In this document: piece after piece, positions 1-13,860 of the stretch | How positions within the stretch are numbered: the first letter of the stretch is position 1 | Layout: every line of letters begins with the position of its first letter | Source of the DNA: Hypomesus transpacificus | Taxonomy: Eukaryota; Chordata; Actinopteri; Osmeriformes; Osmeridae | Reading direction: 5' to 3' | NCBI RefSeq assembly: GCF_021917145.1 | Contig: NC_061063.1 | Location: 6,267,944 to 6,331,943, forward strand | DNA: 64,000 nt | Translations under genes and position numbers: made by a program | The notes under the pieces: model-generated | Seen by the model: only the letters and a program-made list of their open reading frames with translations | Databases searched by the model: none | Told to the model about the DNA's origin: nothing

Positions 1-2187
1 CACACAGACAGACAGACAGACCCAGTTCAAACACACCCCAGACGTTAACACTTCCTTCTGAAGCTGAAGAAACCAGCACGGTGTTGCCCAATACAAAGCT
101 AAAGTGTTAGTAACAGTATTATCTTAAGGCTGGGGTTGAGCTCAGTTTATCTGTATTTATAGGTTAAGGGAAGTCAAGCTATTATCTGTCTGGGTCTGAG
201 CAGAGTTTGTGAGGGCAGAGGGGAGAGTCTTACAGAAATGATCATGGTTCAGTTGTAATCAAATACTGCGCACACTTGAGGGTGCACTTGATTTACTCCA
301 CCTAGAACCATGAAACCTATGGAACAGTCCCAAAAATACCAACCCAGAGGTAAATCAAACTAACTTCAAACCCTTCCAGGTACGAGCCAGGTCTGTGTTA
401 CTGCTGTTGCTACCATTGTATCTCAGGAGGTCAATGTGAACGAGACTGGCTACGTGCGTCTTGTCTAAAATATGCAGCCCATGTGTGGCTAATACCTCAA
501 GCCTTGGAGCAAGGCTTCAGACAAACAGCCATGTAAGACTGTGTGTGTATGTTTGTCTGTGGGATTTTGTAATAGCGTCTGTGTGCATGGCAGTATGGTG
601 GGGGATTGCTGGTAATCAGGGTGAGTGGATTATGGTACAGGGGGGAGACAGGACAACAAGTCAAGCCTGAGCTACTTAGACAAGCCAACCACACAAATAA
701 ACACACCTAGGCCTGTGGACACGCACTCCCAAACGTTCATTCTCCACACCCAAAACACACCACAAACTGACGCTCACAGGCTGGCTGCCTGTTGTGCACT
801 TAGTCACTGTATCCCAATTCCTCAATGACTCAGTCATTCACTCATTCGGTCACTTCCCAACTGTTACAGTCTGCCTCACAGGTGGACCTAGCTTACACGT
901 AACACCATCCTGACCACACACTTAACCCTAAAGACACCAAACACCCTCCACCTTGTGACTACACACATACACACACCCCTCCACACAGTCTCCAGCCACA
1001 TAAAGCAATCATCTCAAACAACCTGCTGACAATAAAATCCATGATGACTCACAATATAGCAAATGCATTTGGGGATTTTCTTGTTCTAAAAAAGACATAT
1101 GAACACAAACACCACATGACTGGATCAGGGTGACCAGACATGGCTGTTCTCCTGCCGCTGCCGGCCTGTGTAAGCTGACCAGACCCAGACAAAGGCCTCC
1201 AGTGTTTGGTTCCAATGGGGTACGGAAAGCTCCACCCCACCTCCTCCATATGTCAGATACTCCAGGGTGGTGCACCATGGGCCCCCCTCTACCCACCCAC
1301 CGCAATAAACGGCTGCCCCGTGATCCATGCAATCCAATTACGCCGGGTGAAATAGTGCCCGTACCATCCCCAATTACAAAGAATTGACTTATTTTTCCGT
1401 TCTGCCAGCGTATCTGACGTGCAAAAGGTGAAGAAGTTCAGAAATGTTTACTTGTCAGTGGTGGTCTAACACACTATGGATGAAACTTCAGTTATTATGT
1501 CATTCATAACCAGTCGAACCATCAATCAATTAAATACTGAATAAACACAACCACAAGGTACACTCCGTCTCCCTCCACTATGCACTCCACTGACGCAGGT
1601 ACACACAAGTTTCCCAGACAGACAAACACACAGGTGAGACGAGTTGCAGAGTACCTGCAGAGTACCCATGTGTCGTGCACAAAGTAAAGACAGATGGAAA
1701 GAGAGAGAAAGAGGAAAACCGAGGGAGAGAAAACAAAGGGAGAGAGAAAAGAGAGGGACCGATAAGAAGCGAGTACCTCCCATTAAACAAATCCTAACCA
1801 AACAACACAGCCCAAAGGCACCATCACAAACGTCTCCTTCTCTGGCCCACAACTATTTATTTCCCCCATTTGTTTTCCAGTGACAGGTGATCCAATTAAA
1901 CACACAATCAAACAATTGACAACCCCCTTATCCCCACCTCTTCAGAACTATGTCCACTAAAGCAGCACCGTCTCAGCCAGTGAGACGTGGTATGACTGGG
2001 CCAACTTGAACACAGACATTGGCCGTTGTAAGCCCAGCCCAGCTGTTAAGAACATTATACTTTAGCGTTGGACGCGAGAGTAGCAGGTGCACAGCGGCAG
2101 TCGTGAAACAAAGGTTTAGAATGTATCCTTTGAGAGTGACGACTCGAGTGTCCTACAGGCAGGTGTGAATATCAAAGGACGGGGACA

Positions 2188-2200
2188 CCCCCCCCCCCCT

Positions 2201-2252
<52 letters not shown>
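2188..2252. repeat. C12 plus (CA)~25 microsatellite
   Basis: A run of 12 C is followed after a T by an uninterrupted CA tract of about 25 units. Confidence 0.97.
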
Positions 2253-2257
<5 letters not shown>

Positions 2258-2504
2258 AGGAAAACTGACTTTGGCCTTGTCTCTGGATTTGGGGGGTTGT
2301 ATTAATCACAACAGATATCAGAGACAATTTATGAGGTAAAAAAAATATTTACTCCTACAGGTTCTGGAAACTACGCTAGGCTATGCTATATTGTTCTTTT
2401 TGCTCATAATTTGCAAGCTGAACTACCTGCTATAAAAGGCTCAGCTATGCTAAGTTAACTAACTACATTCTCATCTCCTTACAGTAGTACTTGCTATGGA
2501 CAGT

Positions 2505-2533
2505 ACTAGGCTAATGAAAACCATTAGCCTAGT
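2505..2533. repeat. Perfect 12-bp inverted repeat with 5-base loop
   Basis: ACTAGGCTAATG at 2505-2516 is followed by loop AAAAC and its exact reverse complement CATTAGCCTAGT at 2522-2533. The surrounding sequence is rich in TTAGCT/CTAAGT words, which suggests an old transposon end, but no family was recognised. Confidence 0.8.
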
Positions 2534-3235
2534 TAACCAAGTTAAGCAAACCACCATGACAGCTGCAAGGCATCCCTGGCTCACTCTGACACCTGGCAGC
2601 CTCTCAATGACTCACAATGCTAGCATTAAGACTGACCTACAGTCAATTAGGACATTAGCTTCTGATGCTAATGTAGAGCTTTTCCCTGTGATCCTGTGTG
2701 ACGCCAATATCATGATGTTAATGTTATTAGTTAAGCTGAAAGGAGAAACATGTTCCTTCTACTGACCTGGTCTCTTATCTATGACCAAGTCAGCCAGGTG
2801 CAAATAATGAACTACACAGTTAACTCTCTCAAATCTGAACTGGATGGATGTACTGTGCGTACTTCATGGACCGAGGTCTTACCACAGTGGGCCCGGTTCA
2901 ATTCAAGGCCGGAACATTTCCTTCATGTCTTACCCTCTGTCTCCTGCTTTCTGTGTTTCTATGACTGTCTCTATAAGGTTATATAAAGAAGCCAAAAAAG
3001 GCTGTAAAGATAACTACAATCGGAACTAGACACTGGAGATTGAGTTGAAGGATCTACACATGCAAACAACCTAGTTGTAAAGAGGATCTGAATCTGGACT
3101 CGCCAGTCCATATATTTTGTGACACACTCATCTCAAACCCTTTTATCTTGAATATGTACTTGATTCTGCGAATCAATACATTCACACAGTAGTTGATCAA
3201 AACAGAATGATTGAAAGAAGGACCAGAGCACCAAC

Positions 3236-3290
3236 CTTTCTTCTCATTGAGGTCCTGGAGGAACTGCCTGTAGGCAGCTGTGGAGTTCAT
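3236..3290 (-). CDS. macf1: Candidate third alternative first exon of macf1 (18-residue N-terminus)
   Basis: On the minus strand an ATG at 3290 in good context (AAAC before ATG) opens an 18-codon frame, MNSTAAYRQFLQDLNEKK, which ends AAAG at a GTTGGT donor (exon base 3236, GT at 3235-3234). It stops after one base of a codon, the same phase as the two recognised macf1 first exons, so splicing to exon 2 would give ...NEKK-DERD. The pattern AxAYxxxLxxxxK resembles the QAYEDVLERYK end of the 23.3-kb start, which suggests the three are alternative N-termini of one protein. Just upstream is an AG (3295-3296) preceded by a long CT tract, so the exon could also be an internal exon of a longer leader. 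I do not know this N-terminus from described isoforms. It could be a chance frame, but donor, phase and resemblance agree. Confidence 0.55.
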
Positions 3291-3303
3291 GTTTCTCCCC
3301 AGG

Positions 3304-3308
<5 letters not shown>

Positions 3309-3354
<46 letters not shown>

Positions 3355-3356
3355 GG
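3309..3356. repeat. (GA)18 followed by G13
   Basis: The GA tract lies 13 bases upstream of the putative AG acceptor of the 3236-3290 exon. In the macf1 RNA sense it reads C13 then (CT)n and would form its polypyrimidine tract or lie in its 5'UTR. Confidence 0.97.
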
Positions 3357-4285
3357 AAAGAGAGAGAAAGACGGTGGGAAAGTAACAGAAGAAACCAGTA
3401 AGAAGAAGGAAAAGAGAGGGCGGGAGGAAGGGAAGGGAGAGGGAAAAGGGAAGAGTGATATAGAGGTAAACTCTGAGGTGAAAGAGTGAATGAGAGAACA
3501 CAAGGGTGAGAAACAGAGAGAAGAAAAGGAGAGGAGGAAAAAGGAGGAAACCAAAAGGAAAGCCTTAATCTGACAGCTCAGTAGAATCCTATTTGTCAGG
3601 GAAGACCCATCCTTAACCACGCAGGTAATTCCCAATCTCTCAATCCGTTCCTTCTTTTCCTGTTCTAGCCTTTTTCTTCCGCCAGCGAGAGTAAAAGTGT
3701 GTGAGAGAGTGCGTGTGTGCCTCAGATGACGGACGCGCTAGATGTGAGGGAGCAGTGTGCTGACAGAGTTGAGCCGGATACAGAAAACTGGACTTTGACC
3801 ACAAGACAGGTGATGTCACTGCCAGATCCAGAGCATGTGTTTCCCTTACTGCCTCAACGAGGACGGTGCTGGGTGTGTATGTCCGAGGGGGAGAGGGAGG
3901 GAGGGGGTTGTTCCATATTTCTCCGCTTTCAGCTGTGCATTTATTCAAACAAATGTCTGTGTGTGTTCACAAGAAGTCACAAGCACGTTTGCTGTGAGTC
4001 AACGCAAATGTAGGAACGTAGCAGTTTGTGAATGTGAATGACATTTCAGCAACTCCATTGCCTGGTTCCTTGACTTTTGGATGTTAGGATCAACATACTG
4101 GAGCAGATTACAGCAGAACAAGGAGAAGAAAGGAAAAACCAAACCTTCACTTTCTCTCCTTTTTCACCCCCACTCTCTCTTTCCTACAGATGAAAAGGTA
4201 AACACACTGGAGTGAATCATTACCTGATCTCACCCTGTCTGTGAGCTGATATTCTATTCATCTACAGAAGTAGACACTCTTAAAT

Positions 4286-4371
4286 ATGCATGTACACACA
4301 CACTGCCCACACACACACACACACTGCCCACACACACACACACACACTGCCCACACACACACACACACACA
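4286..4371. repeat. Compound CA repeat with CTGCCC spacers
   Basis: Blocks of CA units are separated by TGCCCACA at regular distance, a microsatellite turning into a minisatellite. Open frames through it are artefacts. Confidence 0.95.
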
Positions 4372-5784
4372 GGCATCCACTCACACCTCCCCTGGCCAAA
4401 CACACACACTCTTTCAAAAGGAGTCATCCACTGTCATGGAAACTTACGGGATGAGCCCAGATAGTCTCAGATGGTTTACTGTCCTGGCCTCCTTGACTAC
4501 AGTGTAAAAGTACCAAACATTTTAAATGTTAAACATTCTAAACTCAATGTTCTCACCTTAGCAACTACAGAGATTTAAGTGACTGAGAAAAGTAAGTGTT
4601 GTAAGGACTGTTGGATCACAGCCTCCTAGAACAGAAGTTAAACTTTGAAAACTTGATTATTCAACTTCAGGAGTGGTAATCTGGATTTCCAAGAGTTACT
4701 GCTGCTTTTCACATTCTGCTCTCACGGTTGCAAAAAATAACACTTTTACCCAGACACAACAAGTGCTTTATCAAACTCAACCTCAATCATTCACACGCAC
4801 AAATACCCTCCCCTTTCAGACCTAACGTTAATAAATACACACTTCAGAGGCTTATTCCAGGACTATAAACTTTTAGCTGGTATATATAGTTAGCTTTTAG
4901 CTAATTTAGGTTTTGTTGCTATAGGTGACAGTGTCATGAAATACGAACTTCTGCGTTGTGTTGTGTCTCTCAACCTTGATATATTAAACCCAGGAAGCGG
5001 AATGGCAGTGTCCTATATCCTGGATGGTATGATTAAGATACAAACTAAAGTGTTTAAGGTGAAAGGTCAAACGTAAGTCTTCAGTTCAATTCCTGGTAGA
5101 CCTAAAAGCTGTCACGACTTCTTCCTCACACATCAATACAATGGAGAGAGCTATTGATCCCTGTCTCAAGGGCCTGTTCAAACCCCAGCATGGACACACA
5201 CACACAGACATACACACACAAGCACAAATACTGTACCATAGAAGCTCTCAAACTGCCAATTTGCCACACACGCAGCATAACTTAACAACACAGTAAAATA
5301 TGTGATAGCCAATGCCTTAAAAACTGTAAACAATTACTCCAGGATCTTGAAGGGACCCTTCAGTAAATGAACCTGTCAACAGCCTCCTGTCCTTGGAAAG
5401 TCACCCAGTTGCAGTGAATAAGATCCAACCTTGAATAGCAAATGTGTGAGCATACATACACACACACACAGAAACACAATCCCCCGCCCCTCCACAATCT
5501 CCAGGGTCTGTCAGCACAAGGGCACAGAGGTGGTTTTTACACAGTGTTCCATGGCAACGGTGGTTAAGTGAGTCAAACTCTGCCCACAGAGCGTGTAAAC
5601 TGCTAGATTAACTACAAAACTAAATAAATCCATTACAACATACACTTGTAATGGAATATATGTATATAGTAAAATATACTTTAATAATATTTGGAATATG
5701 ATGAATTAAATTGGCTCCATTTTATATGACAGTGGGATTGCTTGGCTCAGATGGACCTCAGGAGATGTGGACTGATAGTCTTAC

Positions 5785-5830
5785 CTGTACAGGGACGAAC
5801 CAGCAGCAACAGGAGGTGCAGCATCATCAT
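5785..5830 (-). other. Possible fourth short first exon (hydrophobic N-terminus), speculative
   Basis: On the minus strand ATGATGATG at 5830-5822 opens MMMLHLLLLLVRPCT and runs into a strong donor, ACAG|GTAAGA, at 5785. The frame ends in phase 1, as in the macf1 starts. A leucine-rich N-terminus of this kind could act as a signal or membrane anchor, and a spectraplakin isoform with a hydrophobic N-terminus is known for DST. No conservation evidence is available from one sequence, and CT-rich DNA easily yields leucines, so this is only a candidate. Confidence 0.2.
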
Positions 5831-8800
5831 GGGAGAGAGACAGAGAGACAAAAAGAGACAGAAAGAGAGAGAGGAGGTTCAGGTTAGCATGGATAATGAA
5901 AGATTGAACAAACCAAAACTCATCTTCACACAAACCACTACAGTGAATAACCATAGGAGAGGAGGCTGTCAGTGGTAAAGGGGCTCTTGGTGTCTCTCAT
6001 TCTTTCTCAGAAACACACACACACACACATAAACTAAAGCAAAAATGTGATTAAAAAAGGCAGTTGCTGAGAAGGACCACACCCATCACCCTTGAGTTTA
6101 TTATCTCAACTTCTGTGTGTGTGTGTGTGTGTGTCTGTGTATGCTTGCATCTTTGTGCATTATTTATACCCATGTCATATAGGTTGGGTTACTGTTCCTA
6201 TCAAGCTCTAACCAGGACCTCGGTTCTCCACACACAGAGCTGATAATGCAGACGATGACACCTAAACCTCTACAGGGTTGCCAGACACCATCCATTTCTC
6301 CCACGCTGTCCTATGGCACCATACCATAACAACACTATCAGCCTCCCCTGTCTATCCCTCATGCTACAAGGTCTGGCAACCCGCCCCTGTCTTAGAGGAG
6401 AAGGACCTCCTTCACACAAGCAGATGACACGATGAATGGATTGCATGGAGTGTTAGTGGGCCATGAGGTGAAACGCACACACACACGCAGCCAAACACAC
6501 ATACACAATTTCTCTGATGTTGGTGTGAACACACACACAATGTGTAGGAGTATTCATCTAAGAAACCCAGGGAGCCGCAAGGCCCTGCTCTAAGCACTGT
6601 CATGGGAGTAAGGGAAGGGTTGGCAGAGCACTGGGGGGAGGGGGGTTGAGTGGAGGGGGTTGGAAGAAAGGGGGGGAGGAAAAGGGAGGGGGAGAGATGA
6701 CTGAAGGAATAGAGAGACCCCAGGGGTGAGGAAATGGAACAGTTTCTGCAGATCTCTACCAGGGTTGGAATGGAGAGGGGGATGGGGATGGGGGCAGAGA
6801 CAGACATCTGCAGATGTATATAAATGTGGGTCATTCAGCGGAAAGATGGAGGGAGATATAAAGAGAGATGGAGGGAAAGATGGAAAAACTGCTCAAGACG
6901 AGTGGATGTAAAGAAAGAGTTGATGGAATTGTTCTGAGATAAGAACAAGAAAGAAAGAATTACAGAGAAAGAGAGTTGAAGGGGAAACGTGAAAGATGGG
7001 ATAATGACACTGAATAGACATTGAACAATGTCTAATTCATTAACTATAAACAACACAAGCACAGGAGCATTCCAGCTCACAGAAATCCAATCACAGACAA
7101 CCGTCCCCAAAAACACGTTCCCAGGTCACAGCAATAACCAGCCAATAAGACACACAGCCAGACAGACACCCAACTAACCACCTAACCAAACAGCCACCCA
7201 TGCAACCAGCCAGCAAACTAACCTGACAACTACCCATGCAGGCAACTAGTTAGCTACTGAATTTGCAAAACTAGACTGCAGGCCAGCTACCAATAAAGCT
7301 GGCGAGCTAGCCAGCCAGCCAGCCATACAGCCCGCCATGAATCAGATTCACACAGTATTTACTGCTGCATAAAGCCTGACATGTATTCTGACTGGAGGTA
7401 TACATCATATCCAATACTAACCACAGGGGGAGCATGCAGTAATAACCCAGTGCTTTAGGAGGGGAAGAAATTGAGTTAAAAACACATTATATTGTAGATC
7501 CCAGGTATAACTTTATATTTCCTCAGAGTTAATAGTCTTTGCTTTACCATTTGTCCTCTACATATATGAAAACTATCCATCACTAGACTGGGTATTTCTA
7601 TGGTACAGTATATGTGTATGAGATGTGCGCATCTGTGTGTGTGTGCTTGTGCGTTTGTGATGTACAGTATATGACACAAGACATTCAAGGTCCTAGACAC
7701 ATGCTTGAGTGTCTCAATATCCATCTCTCTATCTCTTACACAGAAACACACACACACACACACAGCTGTTGGGTGGGGACCAGATTTGTTAACAGGTCTA
7801 CACATGTCCCAACAAAACAGAGAGAAAGAGAGAGACAGAGGGGGGGGGGAGAGAGCAGCAGAGGTGAGATATGATTCAGCAGTGACATGCCTGCCGTCAT
7901 TCTGAGTTACAGGGCCACACATTCTAGGTGTGGTAGTGGGGTCTCTGGGGTGTTTCATGGCCTCACACACACACACAGTTTTGAGGAATGTAAGAAAGCT
8001 GCATCTGTGCGCACACACCTGCGGTCTGCACATAGTCTGCGTGCCCCATGGCGGTTTGAGTAGCACAGCTGCCTACAGACTGACTGACAGGAGACACCTG
8101 CCCCCCGCCCACACACACACACACACACACCTAGCCGCATGTCATGGGCAGGATAGCATTTTGCTAACACCACACTGCCACTATCAACAACCAGGGTCGG
8201 CCATTTTGTTAGGCGCCGATGTAGCATGATGCCAATATGTGAGTGGGTCTACTTGTATTCTACTTACTATACTGAATTCCGCTCATTGCATATCTGAGGT
8301 CACAGTATTTGGCACTTACAGCCATCAAAGTGAACAAACTACCAGACTAATTCCAAGGCATCATTATTTTTAGGGCTCAATAGGGGGAGGCTAATTGAAG
8401 AATTCTTAAATAAAACATATGAAAAATGCAACATTAGTCAGAGCAGCGTGTTTACGCTGCCTACATAGCTAATGAAGCGGATCCAGGGAACCTGAGAGAC
8501 TAACTCATTTGGCGTTAGCTGTGAAGACTGCTCTCCTTTGGGAGATACCGGAGGGTAGAGGCCCACTAGTATTCCTCCATTCATATTCATGAGAGACTGG
8601 CGAGGACAGGTGAAGCGAGCAGAGAAACATGGTCGGCTCCGACACTCGTTACGAGAGTTTCCATGCTCGGTCGAGTAAATAAAAGTTCTTCAAAAGAGCG
8701 TGCGTGTGTGGGGGGGGCTGAGATAACAGTGGCGTCAGGTCTCCTGAGGGAGAAAAGGTTGTTGAGATTCGGGCTGTTTGTACAAACCGTCCCGTTAGAT

Positions 8801-9525
8801 AACATGGGACGTTACGGTAAAGTTCCTGAGTAACCTTCTCAGACCTTCTCTCTGTCTTAACGAATCAATTTTTTCCACTAAACTCAAACACACACATACA
8901 CACGTCCACTTGTCAGCAGAATGGCATCACTTCATTAGAGGTTATGGACAACTGGCTGTTTACACTGGGACGGAAGGAAAGGCCTGCCTAACTGAAGGAC
9001 GAGGGGAGAGGATGCGGTGGTGAATGAACTGGAAAACAAATGAAATAGGAAAGATATAAAACGAGAACAAAGGAAGGGAGAAAGGGAAGGACAGAGAGGT
9101 GGTAGTCCTTGAATTCTTAACGAGTCCGGTGAGGGGGAGAGATCTTGCCTGACCCTCAGGATCATACCACATATTAATCTAACAAGGAAGCAGGAATGAT
9201 CTATGACCTCATCTCTCCCCATGCTCCACTTGCCTAAAAGGCCACCTCATCTACAAACCCGTCTACACTAAATTTGTCTCAGCTAGACTTTTATAACAGG
9301 CCCTGCCCTCTGTATAAATCATTCCATTCCATCTCTCTTTATCTCCATTTACACATCCATCCATTTAGCCATCTATTTAACCCTCCATCCATCAGACAAT
9401 TAATTTATCCATTTGCCAGTCCATCAATCTGTCCATCCTTCTATTCAATACAATACTATTGGGATTTAGTGTTTCAGTGCTTGACTGAAGCATTTGTAGG
9501 CCAAAGGTTAGACCCTCTCACTCCT

Positions 9526-9610
9526 TCTCTCTACCTCTCTCTCTACCTCTCTCTCTACCTCTCTCTCTACCTCTCTCTCTTCCTCTCTCTTCCTCTCTCT
9601 TCCTCTCTAC
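9526..9610. repeat. CTCTCTAC / CTCTTC tandem repeat
   Basis: Repeated TACCTCTCTC units pass into TTCCTCTC units; low-complexity pyrimidine tract. Confidence 0.9.
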
Positions 9611-11867
9611 CCCTGTCTCCATCAGCTGTCATTCTACAGTAGAAACTAGATAGGGCCACACCCAAGAGGCATGATGTTCAGAATTTACAGTATGGTCCCC
9701 CTCCCCTCTCTCTTTCTGTATGGCTCACTAGTGTTCATTCCTCACCCTTTTCCTCTCTTCGTCCCTCGCTCCAGTCAGCTGTCGTTTTCCTGAGCGTGAG
9801 GAAGTGGAGAGGGAGGATGAAGGATAAACGCTGCTGTCTCTAACAGGTCTCAGTGTCCAGTCAGACATTTACAACATGGCCTCCATCGTCTGTGTGAATA
9901 CCGATCACCCCCCCCCCCCCCCCCTCAGACCACAAACAGCTGGGGGGGAGGGGACTCAGAGAGAGGAGGGGGGGTCTGTCTCTGATTCCAACAACTGGGA
10001 CATCCTCTTACCTAGATCATATTCCTCCTCCATCCCGTCCCCATCAATCACTTTCTCAATGTCTTTCACCCCCCCGCCCCGCCAACATTCAGACCCTTTT
10101 GCAGACACACACACACACACAAACCAGCGCTACTGTAAGAACAAGTGGAACCGACACACACACGCACGCACGAGCATTTCTCCTCTGTGTCAGAGGTGTT
10201 GTACAGCTGCCATGCGCGCACACAGCTATAACGACTGGTCTCTCTGTAGACATAACACATACCTCCACTGAAGAAGGACTGGAAGCTACATATGGCAACA
10301 AAATGAAACAGTTTAAAAATAGGCCTTTATTCCTCTCTCTCTTCTGTGACCCCCCCCCTTCACTTTCTCTCCTAGATGGAGAGGGAGTGTGCATTCTCGC
10401 CTGCGTTTCATTCCAGCATTTACCTAAACAACTCCTGTCTGACGGTACGACAACTCATTCCTCAACGGAACTTTCTCCATCCATCAGCAACTCTGGTAAC
10501 ACCAGCAACCTTTATAAACACACACACACACACACAACAGCCCCTCCACAATGCTGTTGAGGCCCCTCCTCTTCCCTCGCCCCCAAAACAAAGTCCTGTT
10601 GTGAAGAGCTCTGAGCTGAGGAGATGACTTGATTTTCTGTCACTCCATCTTCTCTTTCTGACTTTCTTGCTCCATCCCTTCTTTCTTAAAACTGATGGAC
10701 ACTCTAATGACCTACTTAATACATCATGTGAAAGTCAGGCATGAGCGTTGCCTGACTTCCACAAGAGGGCCTTGAGAGAGAGAGAGAGAGAGAGAGGTGC
10801 AGAGAGAGAGACAGAGAGAGAGACAGAGAGAGAGACAGAGAAAGATGGAATCAGAGAGGAGATGTAAGGGCCTGCTCCCCCCTCTGTCAGAGAGAAAGAT
10901 TTGATTCATTCGCCTCTGACAAACACCACCACTCTGTGCTTGCACCCTTCACTCCTCCTCCCCCCCCCCTCTCCGCTCTCTGTCCTTTTTTTCTTGGCCT
11001 TTGTTACTCCCCCTCCCCTCCCCTCCGGCCTCCGATCCTCCCTTCCCTCCCTTGCTCCCTGCCATTGATGTTGAAGCCAGTGAATGGCGAGCAGCTCTCG
11101 GCAGTGCTGTGATCTAGTGGTGTTCACACCCACCCACTCCACACACACACAGCTCTGGAAGTTCACTGGAGCGAGACCAGTGGACGACTGCTCCTCACAG
11201 CCAGGCCCAGACCCAGTCCCTGGAGCCAACACAGACCTCGTTTTTCTCGTTCAACATAAGAAAAACCTGTAACTGTAGCCCGGCTTGTCTAGACCTGACC
11301 AGAGCTAGGTCTGGGCGGCCATGTTGTGCCCGGCAGCTCTGTCACAGAGGCCAGCTTCCTGCTTCAAGAGAAGAGAAACGAGCGACTGGAGCAGAAGCAG
11401 CCAGATCCCACCCTCTCCCCACCCCCTCTATTCTCCCAGCAGTGCAGCCTGGAACAAGACAGCACACACACACACACGCACACTAACCATAGGACCTGAT
11501 GTTGAGTTTTAACTGCTTGCCTGATATAAACCTCCTTGGGACCACTACATGTGGAGGTGGTCTGTCTGTCGGCAGGTCTGCCAGGTCTCATTTGATTGCT
11601 GCTGTGGCTGAAAGGGTGTGTGGGTAAAACAAACAGCAGGAGTGTGTCATCAACCATGTTTGTTGCACGGGTCATGTTAGGTTCCGTATTCTTCTATTTT
11701 GGAATGTTCCAGGACACAGACCTCGTTAGCAGCGGAACGGAGGAAGGGTGTGGCTCGTAATGATTTATTTGTTTAAGTGTTCCGTCTTCTTTTCTTGCTC
11801 CAGTTCAAGGCCCAGATGTGACTAGATTGAGCGTTTCTCTCTGGGTGTCACCCTCTCCCCCTCTTTG

Positions 11868-11942
11868 ACTCCCTCTCTCCCCTCTCTCCCTTCTCGCCCC
11901 TCTCTCCCTTCTCGCCCCTCTCTCCCTTCTCGCCCCTCTCTC
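11868..11942. repeat. Minisatellite, unit near CCCCTCTCTCCCTTCTCG
   Basis: Three to four nearly identical 17-18 bp pyrimidine-rich units in direct tandem. In macf1 RNA this would be purine-rich (GAGAAGGG). Confidence 0.9.
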
Positions 11943-12443
11943 TCACACTCTGGAAATACACCACAGGGAGGGTTGGATTCTCAACCTTTCCCACAATAGA
12001 ACGTGTCAATAGTGACTCTAATGATGCAGGAGTTGTATTTAGCTGAATTGCAGGCAGTATTATTTTTATACTGGTCCTGTAAGATGGCCTTTTAGAAGTC
12101 GAGTCAGCAGAGGGGAATGGGGAAAGCGGAGATGTGGCCAAACAGTACTTAAATTCGGACATTTGCTTGTTTACATTTAAGGTCCAATTCTATCTTTATC
12201 TATTTCCTATTCATCAGTATAATGCAGTACCACACTACATGTTGAGTCAAGACTGTTCTGGAAGCATTTCGATCATCACAGAAGGTAGTGTGGATAGCCC
12301 TGCAACAGGGGGGGATGGGAGAGAGGGGAGGAAAGAGATAGGAGAGGCGAAAGCCTACAGGTCTTTGTATCGGTATCCCAACTGAAGGTCATTAGCCAGA
12401 AGCGCTCTCTTTCTCCTCGTCTGTCTCTATGTCTGTCTCTCTC

Positions 12444-12538
12444 GACACACACACTGCAGAAGTCACACACACACACTGCAGAAGTCACACACACACACAC
12501 ACACACACACTGCAGAAGTCACACACACACACACACTG
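12444..12538. repeat. CA repeat with four CTGCAGAAGT/CTGTAG spacers
   Basis: CACACACA blocks of varying length alternate with CTGCAGAAGT. The spacing is irregular and the spacer is constant, so this is a compound microsatellite, not an array of unique spacers. Confidence 0.93.
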
Positions 12539-12869
12539 TAGCGGCTTCAAACGCTCGCTGCATGCCCGGGGTGAGGGTGAGGGTGGTCACATGTCGGGAG
12601 TCAGAACGACCTCACAACACCTAAACTGTGATCTTTTACCCTGCCACACTTTAACATGGACGCTATTTCTATTTAACAGCACCGTATCCACACAAACACA
12701 GAGCACATGAAGGTGCCTGCTTTGCATCCCAGAGAGGTGTGGGGGGTGCTTTGCATGAAGAACCAGACGTAGGAGAGATGTTAGATCTAGCAAGCTGGCA
12801 GAAAGACATAGCTCCCAGCCAGGACTGTTCTTTACCCTGTCAGTCTTCCTGTGAACTCTCACTCTCCAG

Positions 12870-12990
<121 letters not shown>

Positions 12991-13860
12991 TCCAGGTGTA
13001 CGCTCTATTGAAGCAGATCTAATTGAGCAGACTGCCTAACCTTTTGGACCACCCCACATCACACTCAAACAAAGGTAAAACATGCCAGGACAAAGCTCGC
13101 ACCTTTACTGTCTGTCTAGATTTCGGTCCGCCCATGAGGAGATGGCGCCCATCTAGTCCACACACACACACACACACACTCTACACTGACTGTACTGTAT
13201 ACACACACATATATAGATGGATACACCAAACTAGTGGAGTTCAATCATCAGACTACATCCATTAACCTCACCCACCAGAAGCCTGAACAGGACAGACGGC
13301 TGACCCATACACACACAATTATTCACCCTATCCACTGACACACACAAACAAATAAGGTCAGTCTGTGCTTACAGCCCGAATGATTCAATATTCATAACTT
13401 TATTTAAAAATAGCTCCCCGCTCAGAGCAGAGCCAGGTCCCTTCAGTCAGTGTATCCAGCTGCCTACTCCGGAGCCAACAACACCCCTTCTGTGATAGGA
13501 GCACCGCACAAGTGAATTACACAACTTGTTTAGGAAAGAAGTCACATTTAACATCTGATATGACTAAAAATCTTGTGGTGTGAGGAGGCGGAAGGTTCCA
13601 GACACTTCTGTGCAGGCGCGTTTGGGGAATTAAAACACAGGGCGACCAAGGGTTGACCATGAAAATATAACCCGGCACAGTCTGTCAGATCTGACAGGAT
13701 TAGGCTACCACACACACACACATTCACAATTACCCAAATAGAGTGATTGAGGGTTAGCGTGGAGCGGGTGGTTGGAGAGGCCAACACACCTGTTACGATA
13801 GTCTTTTGCGGAATGTTAAAGTGGGGTGTTTTTGTCTTGAGGCAGTCCTCATCCTTCATC

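Larger units (their letters stand above)
1..3235. other. macf1 intron, no further exon seen
   Basis: No credible coding exon was found on either strand. It holds a C12 run followed by about 25 CA units at 2188-2252, a perfect 12-bp hairpin at 2505-2533, and otherwise unique-looking sequence. The open frames here are short and without splice context. Confidence 0.6.
3291..5784. other. macf1 intron/leader region, repeats only
   Basis: Contains the GA tract with G13 (3309-3356), purine-rich sequence to about 3560, the CA/CTGCCC repeat at 4286-4371 and plain sequence. No recognisable exon on the plus strand. Confidence 0.55.

Noticed and set aside
3054..3635. 193-codon minus-strand frame
   Set aside because: Mostly Ser/Leu/Phe from GA/CT repeats. 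Only the 18 codons at 3236-3290 look like an exon.
12444..12538. Regularly spaced repeat that could suggest a CRISPR-like array
   Set aside because: The spacer CTGCAGAAGT is constant and the repeat is CA dinucleotides; compound microsatellite in a fish intron.
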